64,000 bases of DNA from Alistipes shahii WAL 8301 (lineage in GTDB: Bacteria; Bacteroidota; Bacteroidia; Bacteroidales; Rikenellaceae). The DNA is taken from positions 868,001-932,000 of the forward strand of contig NZ_CP102253.1 in the NCBI RefSeq assembly GCF_025145845.1, in the 5' to 3' direction. Below are positions 50,403-60,926 of the stretch, in pieces. The notes beneath the pieces were generated by a model that ran no database searches, was not told the origin of the DNA, and saw only the letters and a list, made by a program, of their open reading frames with translations. The position numbers and the translations under genes are program-made. The first letter of the stretch is position 1. Each line of letters starts with the position of its first letter.

Positions 50403-52375
50403 TATTTTGATGACATTGATTTTTGAAACATGAATAAAAGTTTATCTTTTTCGTTCATGCGGATATTATCAGAATAATCGCCTTTTGTTATTTGATACCC
50501 ACATGGCTTAACCATAAAAATGCCTAAGCCCTTAGTATATGAACTTACTTCTGAGGCGTAGTCTTTACTTGTATTTAATGGAACTTTCCCTTTGATATGA
50601 CACCACTCATTATTGCAACTGATGTCTTCAATCTCAGACATCATTTTTTGCAAATCTGTAATAGCTTTGGAACTCGCCATTTGGGGTATCTGCAACTCAA
50701 AACAGAGCATCGGTTCGAGAATGTCCACACCTGACTGTTGCAAAGCCAGCCTGAAGACATAAGGGGTCAGCTGTCTGAAATCAGCAGGTGTACTTACCGG
50801 GCTATAATACTCGGCTTGAGTAAAAGTTACTTTCAGATCTGTCACTTCCCATCCATGTAACCCGGATTGGCAAGACATACGAATCCCTTCAAAAACGGCA
50901 TTTTGAAAAGAATGGTTCAAATAACCATAGGAGATGTCACTTTCGATTTGCAACCCTGTCCCTAACGGTAAGGGTTCAAGAGTCAGCCCTATTGTGGCCC
51001 AATAAGGGTTGGGGGGCACTTCGATCTGAATAATCTTATTGACCTTTTTTACAGGTCGTTCTTTATAGATAGTCTTGATCTCATCAAAATGGACCTTGAC
51101 GGAAAATCGTTCTTCCAGCAATGTCTGTATGATTTCCTTTTGGGTCAAACCATATAACGAGATTTCCAATTCATCACTATATGAGTTTATGGAAAAGGAC
51201 AAAGACGGGTCTTCAATCCACAATGTATTTAGAGCGGATATCACCTTGCTTCTCTCTTCGGGCTTGTCTGGTCGGACGGAGGATTTGAGAGCGGGATGCT
51301 GATGGGATAATCCTTGAATCAAACAAGGTTTAGCACCTAAATAATCTCCGATTCGAAAATCTTCCATATCTTCTACAATCGCGATATCATTGGCACCCAC
51401 TTCATCAACATTTATCTCTCTGCCCTGATAAATAGTTTTTAGATTTTTAATCTTGATGAATTTTTCCGAATCGTTGATTCTTACAACGTCTCGAAGTCTC
51501 AGACTTCCGTCAATTATTTTTAGAAAACTTCTTTTATGTCCTTTGGGATCATGCTCTATCTTATAAAGATAAGATGAAAGTCTGTTTGAGACCGATGCCG
51601 GAGGAAGTATAAAAGAAGAGATCGCGTCTAACAACTCATTGATACCGATATTGAACATTGCTGATCCATGTAGTACCGGATAGACTTTGGCTTTTGCCAC
51701 AAGAGCGATTATCGTATTCCAATAATCAGCCGGTGAAATTTCGCTATCCGCCAAATATCGTTCTAATATATTGTCGTCATGGTTGCATACAAATTCTTTG
51801 TATTCTTCCTTTATATATGTTTGGGAGCAAATCGGATAAACCGATTCATCGACAACAGTTTGCATAAACAGGACATCTTGAGACAGATTTGTTTTTATAT
51901 CCAGATACAAACGCTCTAAATTCACACCGGCACGGTCAATTTTATTGATAAATATAATTGTCGGGATTTGCAGTTTTTGTAAAGTGTTGAACAGCAACTT
52001 TGTTTGCGCTTGTATACCTTCCTTTGCGGATAAGATGAGTACTGCTCCATCAAGCATTTTGAATGTCCGCTCCACTTCCGCAATAAAATCCATGTGTCCC
52101 GGAGTGTCAATGATATTGCATTTCACACCATTCCAGATAATAGATGTCGTAGCAGCCCGAACAGTAATTCCTCTACGTTTCTCTATATCCATAGAGTCCG
52201 TTATGGTGTCACCATTATCCACACAGCCGCACTTTTCCGTTGCTCCACTGGCAAACAGCAGATTCTCGGTTACGGAAGTTTTTCCTGCATCAATGTGAGC
52301 AAGAATTCCTAAATTTATAATATTCATTTGGATTAAGCAATAATATACTACAATAGATGCATTGTCGAAACGCAC
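50402..52375 (-). CDS. tetQ: Tet(Q) ribosomal protection protein (tetracycline resistance)
   Basis: The 657-residue EF-G-like GTPase releases tetracycline from the ribosome. G motifs are AHIDAGKTSV, IIDTPGHMDF and FINKIDRAGV, and the sequence opens MNIINLGILAHIDAGKT after a 16-residue extension. GTG 52375 has AGGAGG 10 bases upstream and is chosen; ATG 52327 would give 641 residues. It is the first gene of the tetQ-rteA-rteB operon, whose expression in CTnDOT is induced by tetracycline through translational attenuation in the leader. An intact ORF predicts resistance. Confidence 0.97.
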   Translation of the reverse strand: MRFDNASIVVYYCLIQMNIINLGILAHIDAGKTSVTENLLFASGATEKCGCVDNGDTITDSMDIEKRRGITVRAATTSIIWNGVKCNIIDTPGHMDFIAEVERTFKMLDGAVLILSAKEGIQAQTKLLFNTLQKLQIPTIIFINKIDRAGVNLERLYLDIKTNLSQDVLFMQTVVDESVYPICSQTYIKEEYKEFVCNHDDNILERYLADSEISPADYWNTIIALVAKAKVYPVLHGSAMFNIGINELLDAISSFILPPASVSNRLSSYLYKIEHDPKGHKRSFLKIIDGSLRLRDVVRINDSEKFIKIKNLKTIYQGREINVDEVGANDIAIVEDMEDFRIGDYLGAKPCLIQGLSHQHPALKSSVRPDKPEERSKVISALNTLWIEDPSLSFSINSYSDELEISLYGLTQKEIIQTLLEERFSVKVHFDEIKTIYKERPVKKVNKIIQIEVPPNPYWATIGLTLEPLPLGTGLQIESDISYGYLNHSFQNAVFEGIRMSCQSGLHGWEVTDLKVTFTQAEYYSPVSTPADFRQLTPYVFRLALQQSGVDILEPMLCFELQIPQMASSKAITDLQKMMSEIEDISCNNEWCHIKGKVPLNTSKDYASEVSSYTKGLGIFMVKPCGYQITKGDYSDNIRMNEKDKLLFMFQKSMSSK

Positions 52376-52461
52376 CTTTTAATACCTCCTCGTAGCATGT
52401 GAGAACTACAGGATTACTAACTTGTATTAATATGTATATTATTACTGCCGCATAACGATTA

Positions 52462-52492
52462 CAAAATTACACAAAAAAATATATCTAACAAA
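52462..52492 (-). promoter_or_regulatory. Promoter of the tetQ-rteA-rteB operon
   Basis: On the minus strand TTTG (52492-52489), 19 bases, then TAATTTTG (52469-52462): a full Bacteroidetes promoter. The roughly 80-base leader to GTG 52375 contains a Shine-Dalgarno-like GAGGAGG (52391-52385) and corresponds to the region known for tetracycline-responsive translational attenuation. Confidence 0.7.
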
Positions 52493-52860
52493 AGCGGGAG
52501 GATTTTTTAACTTTTTACCATAGACATTTTATTAGGGAAGCGTAGGTTCAACTGGCAAGTACAAATAAGTAGAAATGTTTAAACAACACCGTTTTAGGAA
52601 GTTGAAAAATCAAGTTTCTCTCTCGGTATAGCGTTTATTTTGGCCAATATCTTCTTTAGTTTGGCATTTGTGTATTTCCCATTCGTGTTCTATTTAGCTC
52701 CTTATTATGAGTATGTAGCAAGTTACTTATCAAATTCAGCCTCTTTGAGGGTCAAATATGGTTTTGCAAATGGTGACTGACAAGACATAAACAAGGTCAG
52801 CAGGAATTTTTTTACATAAATGGACATGAATGTATACAACCTAAAATAAGAATAAATTTT
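52493..52860. other. AT-rich gap upstream of the tetQ promoter
   Basis: No gene, repeat or clear promoter was found between the tetQ promoter and the small inverted-repeat element at 52861. The sequence is low in GC and probably a patch joining two ICE modules. Confidence 0.5.
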
Positions 52861-52959
52861 AATAAGGGCTGCCCAAAAAGAAAAAATGCAGTTGCCATCC
52901 TGCAGATACTTGCAGAGAGGATAAAATTTACTTTTAGACCTTTTGGGATAGCCCCTATT
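52861..52959. mobile_element. MITE-like element, 99 bp
   Basis: Imperfect terminal inverted repeats of about 20 bases, AATAAGGGCTGCCCAAAAAG on the left and the complement of AATAGGGGCTATCCCAAAAG on the right, enclose about 60 bases without coding capacity. The ends resemble those of Bacteroidetes insertion sequences that begin GGGGCT(A/G)TCCCAAAA. It may be a deletion derivative of such an IS. Confidence 0.55.
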
Positions 52960-52984
52960 AATACTTCAGATAAAATTCCTAAGG

Positions 52985-55900
52985 TTATATTTTCAATCCT
53001 TTGGACCGGGTTTCCTCCTTGGCATACATCCCCGGACGCCCGATTATGACATGGTTGTCAACGATACTATCCACAGGACTGCGTATCTGCGGCGATGTAT
53101 CTTCGGGATACTGCGCCTGCCTGTTCTGCGCGTCTTCCGCTTTGGACTTGACCTGCTGCCCCTCGTTCTCCTTTTCGGCGATTTCGGGCGTTGGCGGCGC
53201 AAGCTCCAGTTGTATCTTGCGGTCGAGGGCGGCAAGTTCAGACTTCAACTGTTTCAGTTCATCCTCCTTCTTCCATACTTTGCCCGCTATCTCCTGCAAC
53301 TGCGGTATCTCACGTTCCAGCACCTCGTTCTTAGTCTTATACTGGTCGATGATGGAGGGGATGCGCTCCAAAGCGTTGAGGAAATTGCGGGCGGCGGCCA
53401 ACGGGTCAGCCATTGCCAGATGTCCGTTGTTGTAGGTGTACTTGTAGTTCCCCTCTACCACGAAGCGGTTGTCGGTAAACTCCAATCCCTCTTTGAGTAT
53501 CCTCTCGCTCACCACCTTTATCGGAAAACCGTAAAGCTCTCCGACCTGCGTGTAAAGCCCGCCTGTAGTGGCTTTTTTCGCTATCTCCTGCAAACGCTTT
53601 CCGATGACCTTCTCATCGACAGAATCCACACCGTCCACCTTTATTATATTAAGGCGGTTGCCCTCCCTGTCGGTCTGCACCACCGAAAGAAAGCGGTTCC
53701 AGTCCTCCGTCATGGCATCTATGAAAGCCGTGTTGTTGCGCAACTCGCCGGTCTTTGACTCTAACTTGAACTCCGAATCACGCCTGCCCTTGTTGAAAGA
53801 CTTGCGTTCCCCTTCGAGCGAGGCAATACGTTTTTCAAGTTTCGCCTTGTCCAGCAGGTCGGTGTTGCCGGATAGCAACGCCATATATTCCGAGAAGTTC
53901 ATGCCCGATTTCTCGTCCATTGCCCCCTCGTCGATGGTACGCGCCCCCATAGCACCGCTTTTAAGCTGGCTGATGAAAGTCTGCTTGCAGTGCAGGAGGT
54001 TGAACTTGTAGCTGTCCAGTGACTTCTCCACCGCATAGATGATTACATCCACGTTGTTCCCTGCGAAATGCTTGGCAATCTCATTCCCGGCTCTAACTCC
54101 CCGTCCGTCACGCTGTTGCAGGTCGGACGGTCGCCACGGCGTATCGAGATGATGAATTGCTACACACCTTTTCTGTGCGTTCACACCCGTTCCGAGCATG
54201 GAGGTGGAGCCGAACAGCACGCGCACCGTCCCGGCGTTCATGGCATCTATCACCGCCTTCCGCGCCTTGTCGGTCTTGCACTCCTGAATGAATCGCACCT
54301 CGCTTGGCGGTATGCCGTAATCCTCCGTCAGCTTGCGCTTGATTTCCGAATAGACGTTCCACCCGTCGCCCGGCTGATATGTCCCCAAGTCCGAGAAAAC
54401 GAACTGTGTGCCTTTCTGCGCGTCGTATTTTTGGTAATACTCCGCAATCATCTTGGCACAATGGCTTGCCTTGTTATCGGGGTGGTCTTCGTAATGCGGG
54501 TCTATCATGCGCATGTCGAGTGCCATTTTCCGGGCGTAGTCCGTGGCGATGAGCATCTTCGCCTTTTCCTCCGTTTCCGAAAGCGGCAGCCTGCCCAACA
54601 GGGTGGCGTCACCCGTCTTGGCGAACTGCATCAGCTTTTGTATGAAGTCCTCCTGCTCCGGCGTGGGCGGTATGTGGTGCAGTATCTCGTTCTTGTTAGG
54701 ACGGTCAACGCCCACGTCCTCCGCCGTGCGGTAGTCCGTGATTTCATTATAGAAGGCGGCAAGCTCCGGCACTTTGATGAAATAGCGGAAACGCTCCTTT
54801 TGAACCACGTTGTTCGTCACGTTAAATTCAAAATCCGTCGTCTTTTTGGCGAATATCGCTGCCCACGCATCGAAACAACGGATGTCCTGCCGTTCCAGCT
54901 CTTTCGGGCGCAAATATTTGAACAACAAGTACAGCTCCGTCAGCGAATTGCTGATGGTAGTACCGGAAAGGAAAGTCGCTCCCAAATCCCTGCCCGTGCG
55001 CTCCTGTATGGTGCGTATGGCAAAGAGCATGTTCAGAGCTTTCTGGTTTCCCTCGCTGTTGCCCAATCCCGCCACACGGTCGTGGCGCGTGTTGAAAGTC
55101 AAGTTTTTGAACTGGTGGCTCTCGTCTATGAAGATGTGGTCGATGCCCATCTGCTTGAAGTCCACCACATCGTCCGTGCGTGACTTTATGGCGTGTTCCA
55201 CCTTTTCCAGCTTCGCTTCAAGGTTGTGTTTACGCTTCTCCAAGCCTTTCAGCATCGCCCGCGACACATTCTTTCCCTGCCGGCGCAGCACTTCGAGGTT
55301 TTCCTCTACCGTGTCAAGCTCCGCTTGCAGAATGCGCTGCTGCAACTCCGGCGACTGCGGTATCTTGCCGAACTGGTCGTGCGACATGATGACACAATCG
55401 TAGTCGTTGTTCTTGATATTGTTGAAGAAACGCACACGGTTGGCAGTCGAAAAGTCCTTCTCCGAAGCGTACAGGATACGCGCGTTGGGATATGCCGCCT
55501 GATAGGTAGCGGCAATCTCCGCGACGTTGGCTTTCAACCCGATAATCATCGGCTTGTGCGCCAAGTTCAGACGCTTCATCTCATGTGCGGCGATGCACAT
55601 TATCAGCGTCTTGCCGGTTCCCACCTCATGGTCGCATATTCCGCCGCCGTTCTGTTTCAGCATCCATACGCAATCCATCTGCGAGGGATAGACGCTCCTG
55701 ATACCCCGGCTTGCCAGCCCCTTCAGGTTAAGGTCCGGAAAGGTCTGGTGCGAGCCGTCATACTTCGGGCGCACGAAACAGTTGAAATTCCGGTTATACA
55801 TCGTCGTCAGCCGTTCCTTGAACTGCGGCGACTGCTCTTCCAGCCATTCGGAGAAGCCGTTTCGTATCTCGTCAATCTTGGCGTTGGCGAGCTGTATGCC

Positions 55901-56547
55901 CTCGCTGTCGCGCACCTTGATGTCATTGCCATGCTCGTCCTTGCCGATGGACTTCATCATGTCGGGGCAAGTGTTGTGCAGGGCGTGTTTCAGCAGGCTC
56001 ATGCCGTCGTAACTGCGGTAATAACCCTTGACACAGAACTCATCCCATATCTTGAAGTTCTTATGGCTGCAAGCCACCGAAAACTCGTCCAGACTCGGAG
56101 AATAGGCGATTTTCACTTCGGTATCGTAGAAATGGCTCATGAAAGCGGCATAGACACCTGTCGGAATCCAGCGTTCCCCGAAATTGAAGTCCAGATCCTC
56201 GAAGGCGATGCGCGGCGGTTCGGCATCTTTCAGAGCCTCCAACGCCTGCTTAACCTCCGGCATACGCTCATTGTCGGGATTGTCGCCCATCCAAGCCTCT
56301 ATGCGTTCCGCCTTCTCTATCACGTTTCCGGCTATGAAGCGGTCTTTGATCTCGTAACCGGTCACGAGCGGATTGTAGTAGATGCGTCCTTGCAGGGCTG
56401 TAAGCAACTCCTCCGCCGTGCTGTCGGTTATCTCCCGCATATAGTCGAGATTGACAGTACCGAACTTGTTGAGCGACGCAGACAGGGCTTCTTCGGGTGA
56501 GCCGACGTTGGCATGGCTCTCCACCGAGAAGGAAACGGGACGCTCGA
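52985..56547 (-). pseudogene. C-terminal SNF2-type helicase part of a methylase-helicase gene split by IS3
   Basis: About 1,186 native residues. The first 17 codons of the apparent ORF (to 56596) come from the IS end. The helicase has Walker A in DHEVGTGKTLIMC, the DExH box IFIDESHQFKN, and C-terminal motifs MLGTGVNAQKRC and RPSDLQQRDGRGVRAGN, then a long coiled tail. Removing the IS (56548-57970) and one CGA copy joins it in frame to the methylase half at KADIF-ERPVSF to give about 1,944 residues, the usual size of this ICE protein. Its role may be in DNA maintenance or defence evasion; the fragment alone is probably not functional. Confidence 0.88.
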
Positions 56548-56585
56548 TGAAGTGCACCCCAAATATTGGACGGATTAGTATTTGT

Positions 56586-57380
56586 TTAGATGGCATGAGT
56601 TCGGTATTGTACCGGGCTCATGTTGTTTAAGTATTTCTTTATCCGCTTGTTATTGTAGTAGTCGATATATTCTTCCAATTCTTTTCGGAAATGGTCTATG
56701 GATGAGAATTTTTGCAAATATAATAATTCGGACTTCAATAATCCAAAGAAACTTTCCATAGCAGCGTTATCCAGACAGTTACCCTTGCGCGACATGCTCT
56801 GTGTAATACCTTTCTGTCTTAAACGGAGCTGATACTGCTTCATCTGATACTGCCAGCCCTGGTCGGAATGCAAGACAATACCCGGAGAATCCGGTATTCT
56901 GGCAAACGCATCGTCCAGCATCTTCATGATCTGCATAAAGTTAGGGCGTTCAGCTATTTTATAGCTAATAATCTCCCGGTTATATAAGTCCATAATCGGC
57001 GATAGATATAACTTTACGCCGCAAACCGAAAATTCCGTAAGGTCAGTAACCCACTTCTGATTCGGTTTTTCGGCTGCAAAGTCGCGTTGCAGAAGATTGG
57101 GCGCTATCCGTCCGATCTGTCCTTTGTATGAACAGTATTTACGGAGCCTGACCTGACTTTTTATCCCGCAAATATTCATCAGCTTAAGTACGGTTTTGTG
57201 ATTTATCGCATATCCGATCTTATTCATTTCAACGGTAATGCGCCGATAACCATAACGCCCCTTATGTTCGTGATATAACCTTATAATACTCTCTTTTTCG
57301 CGAGCATATTTATCGGGTTGTTTTGATTTTCTGAAGTGATAATAAAATGTGCTTCGCGCCATCCCTGCGGCTTTGAGCAA
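56586..57380 (-). CDS. IS3-family transposase OrfB
   Basis: The 264-residue frame has the HTH_21-like part (GRYGYRRITVEMNKIGYAIN) and the integrase core with Asp in WVTDLTEFSV, Asp in VLHSDQGWQY and Glu in AAMESFFGLLKSE. It opens with TTG 57380; the frame is open further upstream and lies in the -1 frame relative to OrfA, so it is probably expressed as an OrfAB fusion by frameshifting. Confidence 0.9.
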   Translation of the reverse strand: MLKAAGMARSTFYYHFRKSKQPDKYAREKESIIRLYHEHKGRYGYRRITVEMNKIGYAINHKTVLKLMNICGIKSQVRLRKYCSYKGQIGRIAPNLLQRDFAAEKPNQKWVTDLTEFSVCGVKLYLSPIMDLYNREIISYKIAERPNFMQIMKMLDDAFARIPDSPGIVLHSDQGWQYQMKQYQLRLRQKGITQSMSRKGNCLDNAAMESFFGLLKSELLYLQKFSSIDHFRKELEEYIDYYNNKRIKKYLNNMSPVQYRTHAI

Positions 57381-57403
57381 TACTGAAAGCCGGCACTGCG
57401 GCC

Positions 57404-57928
57404 TTAGTCCTTCGATGGCTTGGGCTCTTTCCCGCTCTCGCGGACAATGCGCTCCTCGACTAAGGCCTGCAATTTTTTTAAGTAAGCATTCTCGGCACGA
57501 AGATACTCCAGTTCCTTAAGCAACTCTTCGTGCGGAGTCGTTTTGAGTTTGACTTTTTTAGTCTTCGATTTACTCATGGCCGGCCTCCTTCTTTGCGGTT
57601 TACGCCGCAGGCCTTCAGCACCTTGGTTTTGATAGAGCCGCTCCCATTGACGAATAACAAAAGGGCCCGGAATGCCGAAATGCACTGCTGTCTCCAGCAA
57701 AGATAGATGATTTTGGTGCATATGCTTCAAAACTGACAACTTAAATTCTGCACTGTAGCTACCGTGGCGCAGCTTAAGGCCGGCAAGGCCATGGCGCTCG
57801 AATAATGTTACCCACAAGTGAACTTGCGAGCGGCCACAGCCCAAGTGACATCCGGCTTCCCTAACCGAAAGTCCGCCTTCGAGTACCAGTTTTACGGCCT
57901 TTAAACGAATCTCATAATTATATTTCAT
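57404..57928 (-). CDS. IS3-family transposase OrfA
   Basis: The 174-residue protein from ATG 57928 (MKYNYEIRLKAVKLVLEGGL) contains two helix-turn-helix units (SVREAGCHLGCGRSQVHLWV and SLLETAVHFGIPGPFVIRQW) and ends with a coiled coil (EELLKELEYLRAENAYLKKL). This is the two-HTH OrfA type of the IS150-like group. The longer frame to 58030 reads into the interrupted gene and is rejected. Confidence 0.9.
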   Translation of the reverse strand: MKYNYEIRLKAVKLVLEGGLSVREAGCHLGCGRSQVHLWVTLFERHGLAGLKLRHGSYSAEFKLSVLKHMHQNHLSLLETAVHFGIPGPFVIRQWERLYQNQGAEGLRRKPQRRRPAMSKSKTKKVKLKTTPHEELLKELEYLRAENAYLKKLQALVEERIVRESGKEPKPSKD

Positions 57929-57970
57929 AAAAAACACCCCAAAAGTGTCCAACTTTTGGGGTGCAGTACA

Positions 57971-60245
57971 CGAAGATGTCCGCCTTGACAAACTTCCCGT
58001 TCTCCGCCCGTTCCAGCGAAAGGATGTCACGCCCGCCCGCGTCCATCATCACCAGCTTTACATTCTGCTTGGCGTTGAGGTTACCGTAACGCATGACAAA
58101 TTCATCGTAACAGGTGTTCAGATGCTCACGCCACTGGACATTTGCTTCGTGCAGGTTCGATTCATAGCGGTAAAGCCGCTCGTAGGCGTCACGGAGTAAA
58201 ACATACTGTAACGCCTTCTCCTTCTGGTATCCTTTCAGGTCGAGCGGCTGGAATGTCGCCCCGTAAGGCGTGATGTCCTTCAGATAGCCGATGTTGCGGC
58301 GCGCCCTGTCAGCCACCAGCGAGCCTTCACGCAGGTGCATCTCCGGCGTGCGGTGGTAAGGACAGGGCGAAAGGTCGATTGTTTCCTCCTTCGGCTTTTC
58401 CTGTTCGATGTCGGGGAAAAGGGAAGTCGCCACCGTTTCCGGTGGAGCATCGGTAACGACAGGTGCGGCGACTGCCTCCGGCTGTGTTTCCTCCTGCCGG
58501 GGTTGTTCACGTGGTACTTCCGGCGTGACCGGCGCAACCGTTTTGTTTTCCTGCTTCTTATTATGCTGCCTTGCCAGCTCCCGAAGTTCCTTCCTGCGCT
58601 CCGGCGTGAGGCTCATCATCGTTTCATAAAATCCGTTGATGGGAGGGTTGGTTTCCCAGTCAAGCTTGGCATAGATGTCGTCGGGATCGGCAGGCTTGGC
58701 GGTGGTTTCGGCTTTCGCCTCCTTGTTCTCCGTGGCAGGGTTGGCGGATGAAGCCGCCGGCACAGCCGTGACTTTCGGTGCGGCCTGCGTCTGTGGCTTG
58801 GACGGAATGCGCCTTGCCGGGCTTTCTTTTTTCGCCGCCTTTTTCTTTTTGGCGGTTTTAGGCTGACTGACCTCTTCCGTCATTCCCCAGAGGTCGAGCA
58901 ATGATAGCTGCACACCTTCCGAGTAATTCGGGCGATATGGCTCTATCTCCGGCTTTTCCTCTACGGGTTGCGGTTTCTCCGTCCGTGTTTCCACCACTTT
59001 TGCCAAGGATGCCGCTTCCAATTTAACTGTTGAATGCTCCGCCTCTTTTTCAGTGACTGCCTTTTCTTCCGAACCTGTATTCCGGATTGTTCCCGAATAC
59101 AGACGCATGGCGAGCCTGTAATGGAAATCTTTATCGAGCATACGGCGCAAATCCCCGGCGATGCCTGCTGCCTTGCCCTCGTGCAGATAGACCATAGCGG
59201 GCTTCCCGTAGGGGTCGGTGTCAAGTTTCGCCGTCGTATGCACGATGCGTTCCGGGTGGTGGATGAAATAGGCGTTGTCGGTCAGGTCGGTTTTCGTGTC
59301 CGTCTGTATCACGGTCATCAGCCGCTCGTCCTGCGACATTTCCGTCTTGTTCAGGTTCTTTTGCAGGACAATCAGGTCGCTGCCCACCTCCGTGCCCGCA
59401 TTATCCGTGAACAGGTTGTTGGGCAGACGTATCGCCGACACCAGACTGGCTTGCCTGAACAGTTCGTTACGCACAGAGATCTTGGTACTGTTCAATACCC
59501 CCTGCGAGGTGATGAACGCCACGATACCGCCATCACGCACGGTATCAAGCCCTTTGAGGAAAAAATAGTTGTGTATGGCTTTCTGGGCGGAGCGTCTGCC
59601 AAAGGAATCGCTCCGCTCGAACTCCGCGTCAAACACGGCGATGTCTCCGAACGGGATGTTGGACACCGCCAAGTCGAAATAATTGTTGAACGGTCTTTCG
59701 ATTTTCTCAAAACCGCAGGTGCGCATCTTTTGGTCGGGATAGAGATGCCGCAGGATTGTACCCGTGAGCAGATCCTTCTCGAAAGCCATCACGTCCGCAT
59801 CCGGACTGTGCCGCAGCATGGAATCCACGAACACGCCGACACCTGCCGATGGTTCGAGCATACGGGCGGGGCGGACACTGTAATCCGCCAACACGTCCGC
59901 GAGGGTGTCGGTTATCTCTTTGGGTGTGTAGAAAGCGGTCAGCACGGATGCTTTCAGCGAATCCACAAACCGCTTGTACTCCGTTTCGTCCTTGCTGTTC
60001 TCGCGGATGAGCCTGTGCAGCTCTACCGTAGGGACGAACAGTTCGAGGTCGGATTTCGCCCATCGGACGGCATCCGTCAGTTCCTTCGCCGGGTTCAGGA
60101 TACATTTCAGACCGCCGAAACCGCAGTACCTTTGGAGTATGGCACGCTCTTCGGAAGTCGCTGTCCTGTTTTCCCTGTCAAGGATGAATGCTGTCCGTAT
60201 CGCCTCGATGTTGTCCCGCAGTTTCTGTTTGCGGTTAAACGCCAT
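57971..60245 (-). pseudogene. N-terminal DNA methylase part of the methylase-helicase gene split by IS3
   Basis: About 758 native residues from ATG 60245; the ORF runs on for 17 codons into the IS and stops at 57918. SAM motif I is MLEPSAGVGVFVD and the N6-adenine methylase catalytic motif is NIPF in AVSNIPFGDIAVFD. A low-complexity Lys/Ala/Pro-rich linker (about 465-560) separates it from the region that led into the helicase. The methylase domain itself is complete, so a truncated active methylase is conceivable. The start overlaps the DUF1896 gene by 11 bases. Confidence 0.87.
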
Positions 60246-60687
60246 ATTCCCCGATATAAAGGACGGTTGCCCCCGTCAGCTCCGTGTAGAGCAGGTCGTA
60301 ATCGGAAGACAGGGCGAAATTGTCGTCCGAGAGGTCATAGACGGAGAACACGTTGCCGACAAGCGGCAGGAGTTTATGGATAAAGGCTTCACGCTTCTCT
60401 TCCGGCACTTCGTCGGAAAACTCGTTCTCCACGACTTCACGGAGGATGGCGTACCGGGAGTAGCGCAGCCCGCGCAGCAGCGTGTCCATCGCCAGCTCCT
60501 GCGCACCGTCGGTTGCATAGCCTTCGAGCCGTGCCTTTTCATACATTTCGGCGGCACGGTCGGCCCGTTCCCGTATGAAGGCGGCATCGGATGCCTGTTC
60601 AAACTTGTTCGTGCGGAGATAGTCCAGCAGGTACAGACCGTAATAGGAAAAGTCGGTCTGACCCTCGTTTTTCTTCTTGTTGTTCAT
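60235..60687 (-). CDS. DUF1896-family ICE protein
   Basis: The 150-residue protein from ATG 60687 has the family opening FSYYGLYLLDYLRTNKFEQA, a helical middle (GAQELAMDTLLRGLRYSRYA) and an acidic, aromatic end. DUF1896 proteins lie between topoisomerase III and the methylase-helicase gene in CTnDOT-type elements, exactly as here. Function unknown. It has its own promoter and an upstream terminator-like hairpin. Confidence 0.82.
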   Translation of the reverse strand: MNNKKKNEGQTDFSYYGLYLLDYLRTNKFEQASDAAFIRERADRAAEMYEKARLEGYATDGAQELAMDTLLRGLRYSRYAILREVVENEFSDEVPEEKREAFIHKLLPLVGNVFSVYDLSDDNFALSSDYDLLYTELTGATVLYIGEYGV

Positions 60688-60748
60688 TACTTTGGAGTTT
60701 AGTGGATTGATATTTAACGGGATAATCGGTTGAAAAAAGGAAGAAAAA

Positions 60749-60773
60749 GGCACCCGGTATCCCTCCGAGTGCC
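60749..60773 (-). terminator. Terminator/attenuator between topB and the DUF1896 gene
   Basis: Minus strand GGCACTCGG pairs with CCGGGTGCC (one G-U) around a seven-base loop, followed by TTTTTCTT. It lies downstream of the -7 box at 60847 and 60 bases before the DUF1896 start, so it can end topB readthrough and attenuate the next operon. Confidence 0.7.
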
Positions 60774-60839
60774 ACCACTAAATCCAAAGTATGAGTGTAA
60801 TCCGGTATCGAAGAACAATTCATTACTCTGAACAAGTGG

Positions 60840-60847
60840 CAAAGTTA
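60840..60847 (-). promoter_or_regulatory. -7 box for the DUF1896-methylase operon
   Basis: TAACTTTG on the minus strand, 150 bases before ATG 60687 and upstream of the terminator-like hairpin. The -33 region is T-rich without a clear TTTG at the right distance. Confidence 0.45.
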
Positions 60848-60926
60848 GTGCAAATCGAAGACAATACGAAAAAAACTTGTTTGTTTCTATTGCCCGGATG
60901 CAGCCTAACTTATTAAAAGTTAGTGA

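Larger units (their letters stand above)
56548..57970 (-). mobile_element. IS3-family insertion sequence, 1,423 bp, recent insertion
   Basis: Ends are TGAAGTGCACCCC on the left and the complement of TGTACTGCACCCCAAAAGTT on the right, flanked by the 3-base direct repeat CGA (56545-56547 and 57971-57973). It carries OrfA and OrfB in overlapping frames. The intact repeats, ORFs and reading-frame restoration of the host gene point to a recent event. Confidence 0.9.
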
